A stretch of DNA of 64,000 nt from Spiribacter sp. 2438 (GTDB taxonomy: Bacteria; Pseudomonadota; Gammaproteobacteria; Nitrococcales; Nitrococcaceae), in assembly GCF_009676705.1 (NCBI RefSeq), contig NZ_CP046046.1:62001-126000 (forward strand), read 5' to 3'. A model generated the notes under the pieces. The model had not been told where the DNA came from and searched no databases. It saw nothing but the letters and a program-made list of their open reading frames with translations. A program made the translations under genes and the position numbers. This document shows positions 7,947-17,002 of this stretch, in pieces. How positions within the stretch are numbered: position 1 is the first letter of the stretch; each line of letters opens with the position of its first letter.

Positions 7947-9044
7947 ATGAGCAAGACTGACGGAAAACAGCCTGGAGGCCGGCGGCTTCACGTCCGCATC
8001 ATGCTCTGGAGCATGCTCGTCATTGCCGTTGGCGCCATGGTCGCCCCCCTCGGAGGCTATGTCTTCGTGGAGATGGCCGGCGCCCAGAGCTTTCAGGAGA
8101 CCAACCCGCGCTCCGAGACCTGGCGGCAGGCCCGCGAGGGCAACGTCGGCGTGACCACCGTTCAGGGGCAGGAGACCGGAGTCCTGATCCTTAACAGCGG
8201 CGAGAACTGGCGACAGCTGCGAAACGGTGTGGTCGCCAACGTCATGCCCTGGGTGCTGGGGACGGCGGTGCTGGCCGTCGGTTTGGTGTACACCCTGGTG
8301 GGTCGAATGCGACTCGACGCGCCGGCCTCCGGTAAGGTCGTGTTGCGCTGGAAGCTGTGGGAGCGCGTCCTGCACTGGACCACGGCGACGCTATTCATCG
8401 TCTTGGCGATCACTGGCCTGAGTCTGTTGTTCGGCCGAGCGGTGCTGATTCCCCTCCTGGGGCACCAGGGCTTTGCCGCCTACGCCACCGTGGCCATGAA
8501 TGCCCACAACTACGTCGGGCCGGTGTTCACCCTGTGCGTGGCTGCCATGGCACTGGCCTGGGTCTCCCACAACATTCCCAACCGGACCGACCTGGCCTGG
8601 TTCAAGGCCGCTGGCGGCTTCCTGAAAGGCAAGCATCCCTCGGCCGGCCGCATGAACGGCGGCGAAAAGGTGTGGTTCTGGTTCATTGTTCTGGTGGGCG
8701 GCGTTGTCTGCGCCACCGGCGTGGTGCTGGACTTTCCCATCTGGGGTCAGACCCGAGAGACCATGCAGCAGGCGCATCTGGTTCACGCAGTGGCTTCCAT
8801 CCTCTGGATCTCCCTGTTTCTCGGCCATGCCTACATCGGCACGGTGGGCACCGAGGGGGCCATTGACGGCATGACCACGGGTTACTCCAGCGTCGAGTGG
8901 GCGGAGCAGCACCATGACCTCTGGTATGAAGAGGTCAAGCATCAGGCGGTAGACGCCTCCGAAGTAGGGTTGACGTCCGGCGTCGCCGCACGGGCGGTTG
9001 AGTCCACCATGACCGGTGACGAGAAACCAGCATCGTCCGGCTAG
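7947..9044 (+). CDS. Formate dehydrogenase cytochrome b (gamma) subunit
   Basis: About 365 residues. It has an N-terminal hydrophobic segment, a periplasmic stretch containing GENWRQLRNG, then a four-helix di-haem cytochrome b domain with likely histidine ligands in LHWTTA, NAHNYVGP, LVHAV and GHAYIGT. It anchors the complex and passes electrons from the iron-sulfur subunit to quinone. The ATG at 7947 follows TGGAGGG; a GTG at 7932 is less likely. It is the last gene of the locus and ends 20 bases before the convergent tsaC; no terminator hairpin with a T-run is visible there. Confidence 0.9.
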   Translation: MSKTDGKQPGGRRLHVRIMLWSMLVIAVGAMVAPLGGYVFVEMAGAQSFQETNPRSETWRQAREGNVGVTTVQGQETGVLILNSGENWRQLRNGVVANVMPWVLGTAVLAVGLVYTLVGRMRLDAPASGKVVLRWKLWERVLHWTTATLFIVLAITGLSLLFGRAVLIPLLGHQGFAAYATVAMNAHNYVGPVFTLCVAAMALAWVSHNIPNRTDLAWFKAAGGFLKGKHPSAGRMNGGEKVWFWFIVLVGGVVCATGVVLDFPIWGQTRETMQQAHLVHAVASILWISLFLGHAYIGTVGTEGAIDGMTTGYSSVEWAEQHHDLWYEEVKHQAVDASEVGLTSGVAARAVESTMTGDEKPASSG

Positions 9045-9064
9045 CTTCGTCGGGAAAAGTCGGT

Positions 9065-9643
9065 CTACACGGGGCCGGCCCCCGGTCGCAGCACGCGACC
9101 GGTGCCGGCCTCTCTGATTTCGGAGGGACCCCGTTGTCCGCCCAGCGGCCCGGGTAACCGCCAGTCCAGCCGTGGGCCGAACAGGCGCTGCACCTGCCAG
9201 GGTCGTCGGCAGGCCGGCCGGCCACTGAGGTTGGCACTGGTGGAGACCAGCGGCATGGCGGCGGCGCAGCACAGGTCAATCACGGGCGGATGGGCGGTGA
9301 CCCGCACGGCAATGGTGTCTCGGCCGCCGGTGAGGAGAGGCGGCAGACCCGGCGCCGCTGGCATCACCCAGGTGACGGGACCAGGCCAGCTGCCCAGAAT
9401 GGCGTCCCGTGCGTCGGGATCGTCGGGCCACTCCACCAGCTCGTCCAGCTGCGCGGGGTCCGCTGCAATGACAATCAGCCCTTTTTCAGTGCCCCGACCC
9501 TTGAGGGCAATCAGGCGCTGCAGGGCATGCTCGTTGAGGGGGTCGCAGCCCAGGCCGTACACCCCCTCGGTGGGATAGGCCCCAATGCCGCCGGCGAGTA
9601 TCCGGTCACGGATCCGGCGGAGCCGGACAGAATGGGCGCTCAT
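9065..9643 (-). CDS. tsaC: Threonylcarbamoyl-AMP synthase TsaC (YrdC family)
   Basis: A 192-residue protein that makes threonylcarbamoyl-AMP from threonine, bicarbonate and ATP for the t6A37 modification of ANN-decoding tRNAs. Family motifs: AYPTEGVYGLGCDP near the N-terminus, a KGRGTEKGLIVI segment and VSTSANLSGRPA. The start at 9643 lies two bases after the topA stop, so the two are probably co-transcribed. TsaD, which completes the modification, is also in this window (61,933). Confidence 0.92.
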   Translation of the reverse strand: MSAHSVRLRRIRDRILAGGIGAYPTEGVYGLGCDPLNEHALQRLIALKGRGTEKGLIVIAADPAQLDELVEWPDDPDARDAILGSWPGPVTWVMPAAPGLPPLLTGGRDTIAVRVTAHPPVIDLCCAAAMPLVSTSANLSGRPACRRPWQVQRLFGPRLDWRLPGPLGGQRGPSEIREAGTGRVLRPGAGPV

Positions 9644-9645
9644 GG

Positions 9646-12057
9646 CTAGCTGCCGGAGGAGCGCTTGCCGCCGCCCTTGCTGGCGGTTTTGCGACCCGAG
9701 GTGCTTTTGCGCTTGGTGCCGCCCCGGCCCTTGGGCTCGGGCGCCTCGTCCACCAGAGTCTGGCACTGCGCTTTCGTCAGGCTCTCGGCATCCTGATCCT
9801 TGGGCACCCGTGCGCGTTTTCGACCGTCGGTGACGTAAGGGCCAAAGCGGCCCTTCATGACTGTAAGCGCCCCGTCATCAAAGCTCTGAATGGTGCGCTT
9901 GGCGATGTTTTCCTTTTTCTCTTCCACCCGCTGCAGGGCCGTTTCCCGATCGATGGAATAAGGATCATCATCTTTTTTCAGGGAAGCGAACTGATCGCCG
10001 AATCGCACATAGGGCCCGAACCGGCCGATGTTGACGCTGAGCGGCAGGCCATCCGGCGTGGTCCCCAGGTCCCGGGGCAGCGTGAACAGCGCCAGGGCCT
10101 CTTCCAGGGTGATGGTCTCGATGCTCTGGCCGGGCCGCAGGCTCGCGAATTTCGGTTTTTCCTCGTCGTCGCGGGTGCCGATCTGCGCGAACGGCCCGTA
10201 GCGCCCCAGGCGAGCGCTGACCGGACGACCGGATTTGGGGTCCGTGCCCAACTCCCGGGCTTTCATCACATCGCTGCGGGAGACCTGCTGTTTTTCTTCC
10301 ACCCGCTCCCGAAAGGGCTTCCAGAACTCCTCCAGCACCGGCACCCAATCGTTCTCGCCCCGGGAGACGGCATCAAGGCGGTCTTCGAGCTTGGCCGTGA
10401 ATTCGTAATCCACATACCGATCAAAATGTTCCGTCAGGAACCGGGCCACCACCCGACCGGTGTCGGTGGGCTGGAACCGGCGGTTCTCCAGGGTGACGTA
10501 ATTGCGCGTCTGCAGCGTCGAGATAATGGCGGCATAGGTGGAGGGCCGTCCGATGCCATACTCCTCTAACGCTCGCACCAGACTCGCCTCGGAGTAGCGG
10601 GGAGGCGGCTCGGTAAAGTGCTGCTCGGGGCGCAGTGCCAGCAGCGGAATGCGGTCGCCCTCGCTCAACGGCGGCAGGATGCGCTCGTTGCCATCGGCCG
10701 CCCGGTCGTCACCACCGTCCTGGTAGACCGCCATGAACCCGGGGTCGCGAATGGTGGAGCCGGTGGCCCGGAAATTGGCCACCTCGCCGGCGGCGAGGTC
10801 CACCGACACGGTGTCGATGGTGGCATGGATCATCTGGCAGGCCACCGTGCGCTTCCAGATCAGGTCGTAAAGCCGGTACTGGTCGTCGCTCAGGTAACCT
10901 TTCAGCTGCTCGGGTGCCCGCGCGGCGTCGGTGGGCCGGATGCCCTCATGGGCTTCCTGGGCGTTTTTGGCCCGGGTGCGGTATTGATGCGCCTGCTTGG
11001 GCAGTTTCTCGGGCCCAAAGCGCTTTTCGATGACGGCCCGTAATGACTGGATCGCTTCCTGGGAGAGGTTCACCGAGTCGGTCCGCATGTAGGTGATCAG
11101 GCCGACGGTGCCACTGCCCGTGTCAACGCCTTCATAGAGTTGCTGGGCGATGCGCATGGTCTGCTGGGCAGAGAAACGCAGCTTCCGCGAGGCCTCCTGC
11201 TGCAGCGTCGAGGTAATGAAGGGCGCGGAAGGATTCCGCCGCCGCTGTTTTTTCTCGACCCGGGTCACCACCAGTTCGCCGCGGCCGGATTCCGGCAGGG
11301 GTTCGCCCAGTGGCGTATCGCTGGCGGCTCCGGCGGCGGCCAGGATGCGCCGGCCAGCGGTCTCGGCGGTTTCGCCATCGGTGATGGTGAACTGCTCCAC
11401 CTTGCCGCCGTCCAGCTGCTGCAGGCGGCCAACAAAATCATGGCCCTCACGTTGCAGGTCGGCTTCGACGCTCCAGTATTCCCGGGGCACGAAGGCTTCG
11501 ATTTCCTGTTCACGCTCGACAATCATCCGCAGGGCCGGGGACTGAACCCGACCGGCGGAGAGGCCGCTGGTGATCTTGCGCCAGAGCAGTGGCGAGAGGT
11601 TGAAGCCCACCAGGTAATCCAGCGCCCGGCGCGCCTGCTGGGCGTTCACCAGGTCATCGGAGAGTCCTCGGGGGTGTTCAATGGCTTCCTGGATGGCGCC
11701 CTTGGTGATTTCATAGAACACCACTCGGTGCACGGGCTTGCCGTCCAGCACGCCCCGCTCCCGCAGAAGCTCGTGCAAATGCCAGGAAATGGCCTCGCCC
11801 TCGCGGTCAGGGTCAGTGGCCAGATAGACCGCTTCGGCCTTGCGGGTGGCCTTGGCGATGGCATCCACCTGTTTGGCGTTGCGCTCCACCACCGTGTAGT
11901 GCATCTCGAAGCCCTGCTCGGGGTCCACTGCACCTTCGCGGGCCACCAAATCACGCACATGGCCGTACGACGCCATGACCTCGTAGTCATTGCCCAGGTA
12001 TTTGTTGATGGTGCGCGCCTTGGCCGGCGACTCCACGATGACGAGTTTGGTGCTCAT
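9646..12057 (-). CDS. topA: DNA topoisomerase I, form without zinc ribbons
   Basis: An 803-residue type IA topoisomerase that relaxes negative supercoils. The Toprim domain begins with KLVIVESPAKA and includes DPDREGEAISWH; the catalytic tyrosine is in GLITYMRTDS near residue 321. The C-terminal part holds repeated GRFGPYV/GRYGPFAQ units and ends in a Lys/Arg/Ser/Gly-rich tail. The four-cysteine zinc ribbons of the E. coli enzyme are absent (only one Cys in the last 250 residues). This arrangement is better known from alphaproteobacteria and actinobacteria. It lies 6 bases downstream of smg. Confidence 0.95.
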   Translation of the reverse strand: MSTKLVIVESPAKARTINKYLGNDYEVMASYGHVRDLVAREGAVDPEQGFEMHYTVVERNAKQVDAIAKATRKAEAVYLATDPDREGEAISWHLHELLRERGVLDGKPVHRVVFYEITKGAIQEAIEHPRGLSDDLVNAQQARRALDYLVGFNLSPLLWRKITSGLSAGRVQSPALRMIVEREQEIEAFVPREYWSVEADLQREGHDFVGRLQQLDGGKVEQFTITDGETAETAGRRILAAAGAASDTPLGEPLPESGRGELVVTRVEKKQRRRNPSAPFITSTLQQEASRKLRFSAQQTMRIAQQLYEGVDTGSGTVGLITYMRTDSVNLSQEAIQSLRAVIEKRFGPEKLPKQAHQYRTRAKNAQEAHEGIRPTDAARAPEQLKGYLSDDQYRLYDLIWKRTVACQMIHATIDTVSVDLAAGEVANFRATGSTIRDPGFMAVYQDGGDDRAADGNERILPPLSEGDRIPLLALRPEQHFTEPPPRYSEASLVRALEEYGIGRPSTYAAIISTLQTRNYVTLENRRFQPTDTGRVVARFLTEHFDRYVDYEFTAKLEDRLDAVSRGENDWVPVLEEFWKPFRERVEEKQQVSRSDVMKARELGTDPKSGRPVSARLGRYGPFAQIGTRDDEEKPKFASLRPGQSIETITLEEALALFTLPRDLGTTPDGLPLSVNIGRFGPYVRFGDQFASLKKDDDPYSIDRETALQRVEEKKENIAKRTIQSFDDGALTVMKGRFGPYVTDGRKRARVPKDQDAESLTKAQCQTLVDEAPEPKGRGGTKRKSTSGRKTASKGGGKRSSGS

Positions 12058-12063
12058 TCGCTT

Positions 12064-12537
12064 TTAATGGGTCAGAGGATTCGGGTGGTCGAAAAGCAGG
12101 TTTTCCATCCAGGCGCAGGCGGCTTCCTGCCCGGGCAGACTGAACAGCACCATAAGGACTACCCATTTGAGCTTGTCCAGATCAATGTCACCGTCTTCCA
12201 GTGCCATGATTCGGTCCACCACCACCTCGCGGTTGGTCGGGGTCAGCACGCCGGCCTGTTCCAGAAAGACCAGAAAGCCGCGGCACTCCGTGTCCAGCTG
12301 TCGACACTCCGCTTCGGTAAAAATTCGGGTGGCGGGCTGCAGACTGCTGCCGGACGGCAACTCGCGGGTCTCGGCCAGGGCGTCGATCCAGTTCAGGGCT
12401 TTGTGAATTTCCGAGCGGGTGAATCCCGCTTCCAGGAGATCGGCTTCGACCCGACCCCGGTCGGGATCGATATCAACGGCGTCGTGGAAGTAATGCTCGA
12501 ACAGGTACATCAGGATGTCGAAAACGTTTTCTTTCAT
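12064..12537 (-). CDS. smg: Smg family protein (DUF494)
   Basis: A 157-residue acidic, mainly helical protein beginning MKENVFDILMYLFEHY, the family signature, followed by the FTRSEIHKALNWID block. The biochemical role is unknown. It conventionally follows dprA, as here, with a 4-base overlap (ATGA), and precedes topA. Confidence 0.9.
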   Translation of the reverse strand: MKENVFDILMYLFEHYFHDAVDIDPDRGRVEADLLEAGFTRSEIHKALNWIDALAETRELPSGSSLQPATRIFTEAECRQLDTECRGFLVFLEQAGVLTPTNREVVVDRIMALEDGDIDLDKLKWVVLMVLFSLPGQEAACAWMENLLFDHPNPLTH

Positions 12538-13697
12538 CCTGCATTCCCCTGGTTCGTGCGCATATACCGTCCGCCGTTACAGGGCGCCACGAGCCCTTTC
12601 AGTTCAAGGCTCAGGAGCATGGAGGAAAGGATATCGGGCGTCAATCCGAGCCGCTCGGCCAGGCGATCGAAGCTCACCGGGTCGTGCCCCATGGCCTCCA
12701 GCAGGGCCCGATAGTCACTATCCAGTGATTCGCTGTCGGGCGCCGTGTCCACTGACGGGGCATGGTGATGCGCAGGCGTGGTTTCAGTCGGCAACCCATG
12801 CAGCGGACCAGCGGCGTTGCGTATCTCCTCAATGACGTGATCGGCGGTTTCCACCAGACGCGCGCCGGTCCGGATCAGCCGATGACAGCCCCGCGCCACC
12901 GGGTTGTGGATGGAGCCGGGCAGGGCCATGGCCTCGCGTCCCTGGTCCAGGGCGCTGTAGGCGGTGCCCAGGGCCCCGCTTTTCTCACCGGCCTCAACCA
13001 CCAGCACCCCCAGAGACAGTCCGCTGATCACGCGGTTGCGTCGCGGGAACAGGCCGCGGCTCACTGGGGTGGCGACCGGCATTTCCGTGACGAGAGCGCC
13101 CCCGTTGTCGAGGATCTCCCGGGCCAGGTGGCGGTGTTCCCGCGGATAGAGCCGATCCGGCCCGGTGGCCATGACGCCGATGGTGGTGCCCTTGACGGCC
13201 AGCGCGCCCTGGTGAGCTTCGGCATCGATGCCCAGCGCCAGGCCGCTGGTAATGGTCAGGCCACTGGCGGCCAGGTGAGCAGCAAAGTCGCCGGCACTGT
13301 GAAGGCCGCCGGCGGTGGCATGACGTGAGCCCACGATGGCCAGCTGGTGAGTTTTCAGTGCCTCGACGTTGCCTCTGACGAACAGCACCGGCGGCGGGTC
13401 GGCAATGTGACTCAGCTGTACCGGGTAGCGGGCATCGTCCCCGGTAATGATGTGGCGGTCCGGGCCGCCGGCCTGCCAGGCAAGATCCGCCTGGACCCCC
13501 TCAGTGGCGGTCTCCCGATGGCGAAGCGCCGTGGCAATCGCCGGTTCCAGGCCGCTTTGAAGGCGCTGGGTTTCGCTGGCATCAATAAACGCCGACAGAC
13601 TTCCGAATTGCTTCCGGATCCGCTTGATGGCCATGGGGCCGACGCCCGGCAAGCGCCACAGCAACAACCAGTCGTTGAGGGTGTCAGTGGTTGCCAA
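12534..13697 (-). CDS. dprA: DNA-processing protein DprA
   Basis: 387 residues. DprA protects incoming single-stranded DNA and loads RecA during natural transformation. An N-terminal helix-hairpin-like region (LPGVGPMAIKRI) is followed by the Rossmann-like domain with IVGSRHATAGG, ITSGLALGIDAEAHQGAL, FPRRNRVISGL and EKSGALGTA, and a C-terminal winged-helix segment from about residue 320. All parts are complete. It is translationally coupled to smg and overlaps the upstream gene's 3' end by 14 bases. Confidence 0.95.
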   Translation of the reverse strand: MATTDTLNDWLLLWRLPGVGPMAIKRIRKQFGSLSAFIDASETQRLQSGLEPAIATALRHRETATEGVQADLAWQAGGPDRHIITGDDARYPVQLSHIADPPPVLFVRGNVEALKTHQLAIVGSRHATAGGLHSAGDFAAHLAASGLTITSGLALGIDAEAHQGALAVKGTTIGVMATGPDRLYPREHRHLAREILDNGGALVTEMPVATPVSRGLFPRRNRVISGLSLGVLVVEAGEKSGALGTAYSALDQGREAMALPGSIHNPVARGCHRLIRTGARLVETADHVIEEIRNAAGPLHGLPTETTPAHHHAPSVDTAPDSESLDSDYRALLEAMGHDPVSFDRLAERLGLTPDILSSMLLSLELKGLVAPCNGGRYMRTNQGNAG

Positions 13698-14094
13698 AGG
13701 CTTCCGCCTCCCTGTTAATTGCCAGCAGGTAATCCCCTGGCCGGATCTCCCGGTGGGATCGCTCGATACGCAGGAGCGCCGGCGATCCGGGGCGGATCAC
13801 CCGCGCTTCCCCCAGTATCATGGCGCGTTGGCCGACCTCATCCCAGCGTTGGCCGCGGGCCTCGTGGGTGGCCGGACGCACCAGGTAATAATGCCGGGCG
13901 TCACGGCCCGCCAGGCCGCGAGCAGTGATGACGTCGCCGGCGGCCAGCAGCTGCCGGCCCTCGGTGCCGGCCACGACTTGCGGCAGCTCGGCCACCGGCG
14001 GCAGCAACAGGGGCGGCTGGGCGTGGACAACGGGCAACATGATGAGCCCGATCAGGGCGCTGAACAGACCCCGCAGGGCGGTCTGAACGGTCAT
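13684..14094 (-). CDS. Secreted protein resembling the C-terminal half of the dprA-linked LysM protein
   Basis: 136 residues with a signal peptide (hydrophobic residues about 9-24, VHA-Q cleavage). In many gammaproteobacteria a 340-400 residue LysM-domain protein sits just upstream of dprA. This protein keeps only the region like that protein's C-terminal part (VVAGTEGRQLLAAGD, GEARVIRPGSPALLRI, EIRPGDYLL) and has no LysM module. The upstream 120 bases up to def contain no LysM remnant. It may be a shortened but functional envelope protein. Assignment rests on synteny and remembered family pattern. Confidence 0.65.
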   Translation of the reverse strand: MTVQTALRGLFSALIGLIMLPVVHAQPPLLLPPVAELPQVVAGTEGRQLLAAGDVITARGLAGRDARHYYLVRPATHEARGQRWDEVGQRAMILGEARVIRPGSPALLRIERSHREIRPGDYLLAINREAEAFGNH

Positions 14095-14148
14095 TGAACT
14101 CCCTCCATGCGCGTAGGTGCCCGCTGGCCGCTGTTGCTGCGGCCCGGG

Positions 14149-14154
14149 TATAAT
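14149..14154 (+). promoter_or_regulatory. Consensus -10 element upstream of def
   Basis: A perfect TATAAT occurs 62 bases before the def start codon in the divergent gap to the LysM-less gene. The expected -35 position holds only a weak TGGCCG at 18 bases spacing, so the promoter might need help or be weak. It probably drives def-fmt-rsmB and the following genes. Confidence 0.5.
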
Positions 14155-14215
14155 TCGATGACACTTGATCGATTGAGGCTAGCAGCGGCCTGTTGCGGCC
14201 CTCAACGGAACTGGC

Positions 14216-14749
14216 ATGGCAAAACGCGAAATTCTTCAGTATCCCGATCGGCGGTTGAGAACGCCCGCCCGAGCGGTCGAAGTCATTGATGACCGTATTC
14301 AGGCTCTCATCGATGACATGTTCGAAACCATGTACGACGCCCCGGGCATCGGGCTGGCGGCGACCCAGGTGGATGTCCATGAGCGGATTGTGGTCATGGA
14401 CGTCAGTGACGGGGGCGACGACCAGCGGGTGTTGATCAACCCCGAGATCATCGAGCGCGCCGAGCAGTCCGACGTCGCCGAAGAGGGCTGCCTCTCCATT
14501 CCCGGCTACACCGATGATGTTACCCGGCCCGAGCGGATTCGGGTTCGGGCACTCGACCGCCAGGGCGAGCCCTTCGAACTGGAGGCCGAGGGCCTGCTGG
14601 CCCGCTGCATTCAGCACGAGGTGGACCACCTGGAGGGCCGGCTTTTCATTGACTACCTGTCCGAGCTCAAGCGCAAGCGCCTGCGGCGCCGATTTGAAAA
14701 GGCAGCCCGCCAGCGCCCTGGCGCGGCGGCGGGCACCGACGCCGTCTGA
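14216..14749 (+). CDS. def: Peptide deformylase
   Basis: A 177-residue metalloenzyme removing the N-formyl group from nascent proteins. All three motifs are intact: G44-I-G-L-A-A-T, E90-G-C92-L-S and H134-E-V-D-H138; Cys92 and the two histidines hold the metal and Glu135 is catalytic. The first gene of the def-fmt-rsmB run, 17 bases ahead of fmt, so formylation and deformylation enzymes are made together. Confidence 0.96.
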   Translation: MAKREILQYPDRRLRTPARAVEVIDDRIQALIDDMFETMYDAPGIGLAATQVDVHERIVVMDVSDGGDDQRVLINPEIIERAEQSDVAEEGCLSIPGYTDDVTRPERIRVRALDRQGEPFELEAEGLLARCIQHEVDHLEGRLFIDYLSELKRKRLRRRFEKAARQRPGAAAGTDAV

Positions 14750-14766
14750 CCAACCGGGAGCCATCC

Positions 14767-15705
14767 ATGCTGAATGTCGTGTACGCGGGCACGCCAGACT
14801 TTGCCGTGCCGGCCCTCACGGCCCTGCTGAATGGCCCTCATCGGGTGGTCGGGGTGTGCACACAGCCCGACCGGCCGGCAGGGCGCGGGCGGCGGTTGCG
14901 AGCCTCGCCGGTCAAGCAACGGGCTCAGGAATCCGGGGTGCCGGTTTTCCAGCCGGATAGCCTCAAGGCGCCGGATGCCGTCGCGGCCCTGGCTGACTGG
15001 GCACCGGACGTGCTGGTGGTGGCGGCCTACGGGTTGATCCTGCCGCAGCGGGTTCTGGATCTGCCGCGGCACGGCGCGCTGAATATCCATGCTTCGCTGC
15101 TGCCGCGCTGGCGCGGGGCAGCGCCGATCCAGCGAGCCATCGAGGCCGGTGACCCGCAGACCGGCGTCTGCCTCATGGAAATGGAGGCCGGCCTGGACAC
15201 CGGTCCGGTGGTGTCGTGCCGATCCACCCCCATCCATCCGGACGATACGGCGGCCACGGTCCATGATCGACTGGCGGCGCTGGGAGCGGAACTGCTGGAC
15301 GAGACGCTGGACGACTGGGCCGCGGGCCGGCGGACAGCAGAGCCCCAGCCCGCCCGGGGCGTGACTCATGCGGCCAAGATTGACGCCGCCGAGGCGTGGC
15401 TGGACTGGTCCCGGCCGGCGGAGGTGCTCGAGCGTCAGGTCCGGGCCTTCAATCCCTGGCCGGTGACCCGGTGCCGGTATCGGGGCGAATCGTTACGGGT
15501 CTGGGCGGCTGAGGTCGCTGACCCGACCCCCACCGTGGCAGGACCGATTGGCACGGTGGTGGCGGTGGGCGAGGCCGGCATCGAGGTGGCCACCGGCGAG
15601 GGGCGCCTGCGCCTCACCCGAGTGCAGGCGCCGGGTGGCCGGGCGCAACCCGCGGCGGAATTTCTGCGGGGGCACGATATTCATGTCGGCGAAAGCCTCC
15701 TCTGA
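14767..15705 (+). CDS. fmt: Methionyl-tRNA formyltransferase
   Basis: A 312-residue enzyme that formylates initiator Met-tRNA using 10-formyltetrahydrofolate. The catalytic set Asn106, His108 (in NIHASLLPRWRG) and Asp144 falls at the same positions as in E. coli. The C-terminal OB-like domain follows from about residue 205. Its 3' end overlaps rsmB by 23 bases. Confidence 0.96.
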   Translation: MLNVVYAGTPDFAVPALTALLNGPHRVVGVCTQPDRPAGRGRRLRASPVKQRAQESGVPVFQPDSLKAPDAVAALADWAPDVLVVAAYGLILPQRVLDLPRHGALNIHASLLPRWRGAAPIQRAIEAGDPQTGVCLMEMEAGLDTGPVVSCRSTPIHPDDTAATVHDRLAALGAELLDETLDDWAAGRRTAEPQPARGVTHAAKIDAAEAWLDWSRPAEVLERQVRAFNPWPVTRCRYRGESLRVWAAEVADPTPTVAGPIGTVVAVGEAGIEVATGEGRLRLTRVQAPGGRAQPAAEFLRGHDIHVGESLL

Positions 15706-17002
15706 GACCCCGAATCCCCGCGCCATTGCCCTGGAGGCTCTGCTGAGGGTGCTGCGCGACCATCAGTCGCTGGATCGGGTGTTGCAGGTCAGCGAGCCGG
15801 CACTGACCGACGAGCGGGATCGGGGCCTCTGCCGGGCGCTGGCTTACGGCGTGCTGCGCCATCACCGACGGCTCGCCGCCCTGCGCGATCACCTGATGCG
15901 TTCCCCCTTGCGGCAGCGGGATCTGGATATTGCCCTGCTGATCGAGCTGGGGCTTTTTCAGCTGCTGGAAATGGAAGTGCCCGCCCATGCTGCGGTCTCG
16001 GAAACCGTAGCCCTGACCCGCCAGCGGGACAAACGCTGGGCCCGCGGGCTGGTGAATGCCGTGCTGCGGCGTTTCCAGCGGGAATCGGCGACCTGCCTGG
16101 CGGCGGTGGATGGCCATCCGGCGGTCACGCACTCACTGCCTGACTGGCTGGCCACCACGATCCGCCAGGACTGGCCGGATCACTGGCCAGACCTGGCCGG
16201 ACAGCTTAATGAGCGCGGCCCCATGACCCTGCGGGTCAACCCGCGCCAGACCCGTCCGGCCGCAATGGCCAAAGCATTGCAGGATGAGGGCATTGATGCC
16301 CGGACGCTGCCTGACTGGCCCCAGGCGCTGGTGCTGGATCGTCCGGTGGCGGTATCCCGCCTACCGGGGTTCGAGGCCGGGCAGGTGACCGTCCAGGACG
16401 GCGCCGCGCAGCTGGCGGCACCCCTCCTGGCCGCGCGGGACGGCGACCGGGTGCTGGACGCCTGCGCCGCCCCGGGTGGCAAGACCACTCACATCCTCGA
16501 GCTCGCCGATGTCTCCCTGCTCGCCCTGGACAGTGACGCCGAGCGGCTCGAGTCGGTGCGGCAGGCGCTGGCGCGGCTGTCGCTGACGGCGGATCTGCGC
16601 GCGGCGGATGCGGGCGCGGTGAATGACTGGTGGGACGGAAAGCCATTCCACCGAATCCTGCTGGATGCTCCCTGTTCGGGCACCGGCGTCATCCGGCGTC
16701 ATCCGGACATCAAGTGGCTGCGTCGCCGTGATGATATCCCGCGGCTACAGGCCCGGCAGACGCGACTGCTGGAGCGCCTCTGGCCGCTCCTGGCGCCGGG
16801 GGGTCGGTTGGTCTATGCCACCTGCTCGATCCTGCAGGCCGAAAATGAAGCCGTGCTGGCGGCATTCATGTCGGCGCACCCGGAGGCCACGGCGGTGCCG
16901 CCAGCGCTTCCCGTGGGTCGATCCGTCGGTTACGGTCACCAGATCCTCACCGGCGAGTCCACGGTGGATGGCTTTTACTATGCCTGTCTTGAAAAACGCT
17001 AA
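15683..17002 (+). CDS. rsmB: 16S rRNA (cytosine-967-C5) methyltransferase RsmB
   Basis: 439 residues. The N-terminal NusB-like domain (about 1-140) is followed by a SAM-binding methyltransferase domain with DACAAPGGKTTHI. The two cysteines of the m5C mechanism are Cys331 in DAPCSG and Cys381 in YATCSI. ATG 15683 is used; a longer upstream frame inside fmt lacks family similarity. The 3' end overlaps the next gene by 23 bases. Confidence 0.95.
   Translation: MSAKASSETPNPRAIALEALLRVLRDHQSLDRVLQVSEPALTDERDRGLCRALAYGVLRHHRRLAALRDHLMRSPLRQRDLDIALLIELGLFQLLEMEVPAHAAVSETVALTRQRDKRWARGLVNAVLRRFQRESATCLAAVDGHPAVTHSLPDWLATTIRQDWPDHWPDLAGQLNERGPMTLRVNPRQTRPAAMAKALQDEGIDARTLPDWPQALVLDRPVAVSRLPGFEAGQVTVQDGAAQLAAPLLAARDGDRVLDACAAPGGKTTHILELADVSLLALDSDAERLESVRQALARLSLTADLRAADAGAVNDWWDGKPFHRILLDAPCSGTGVIRRHPDIKWLRRRDDIPRLQARQTRLLERLWPLLAPGGRLVYATCSILQAENEAVLAAFMSAHPEATAVPPALPVGRSVGYGHQILTGESTVDGFYYACLEKR

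Noticed and set aside
15548-15682. N-terminal extension of rsmB
   Set aside because: The extra residues overlap fmt out of frame and are Arg/Trp-rich shadow sequence; ATG 15683 matches the family start.
16683-16706. Tandem repeat GGCGTCATCC in rsmB
   Set aside because: It encodes the conserved GVIRRHPDIKW region, so the repeat is a by-product of coding constraint.
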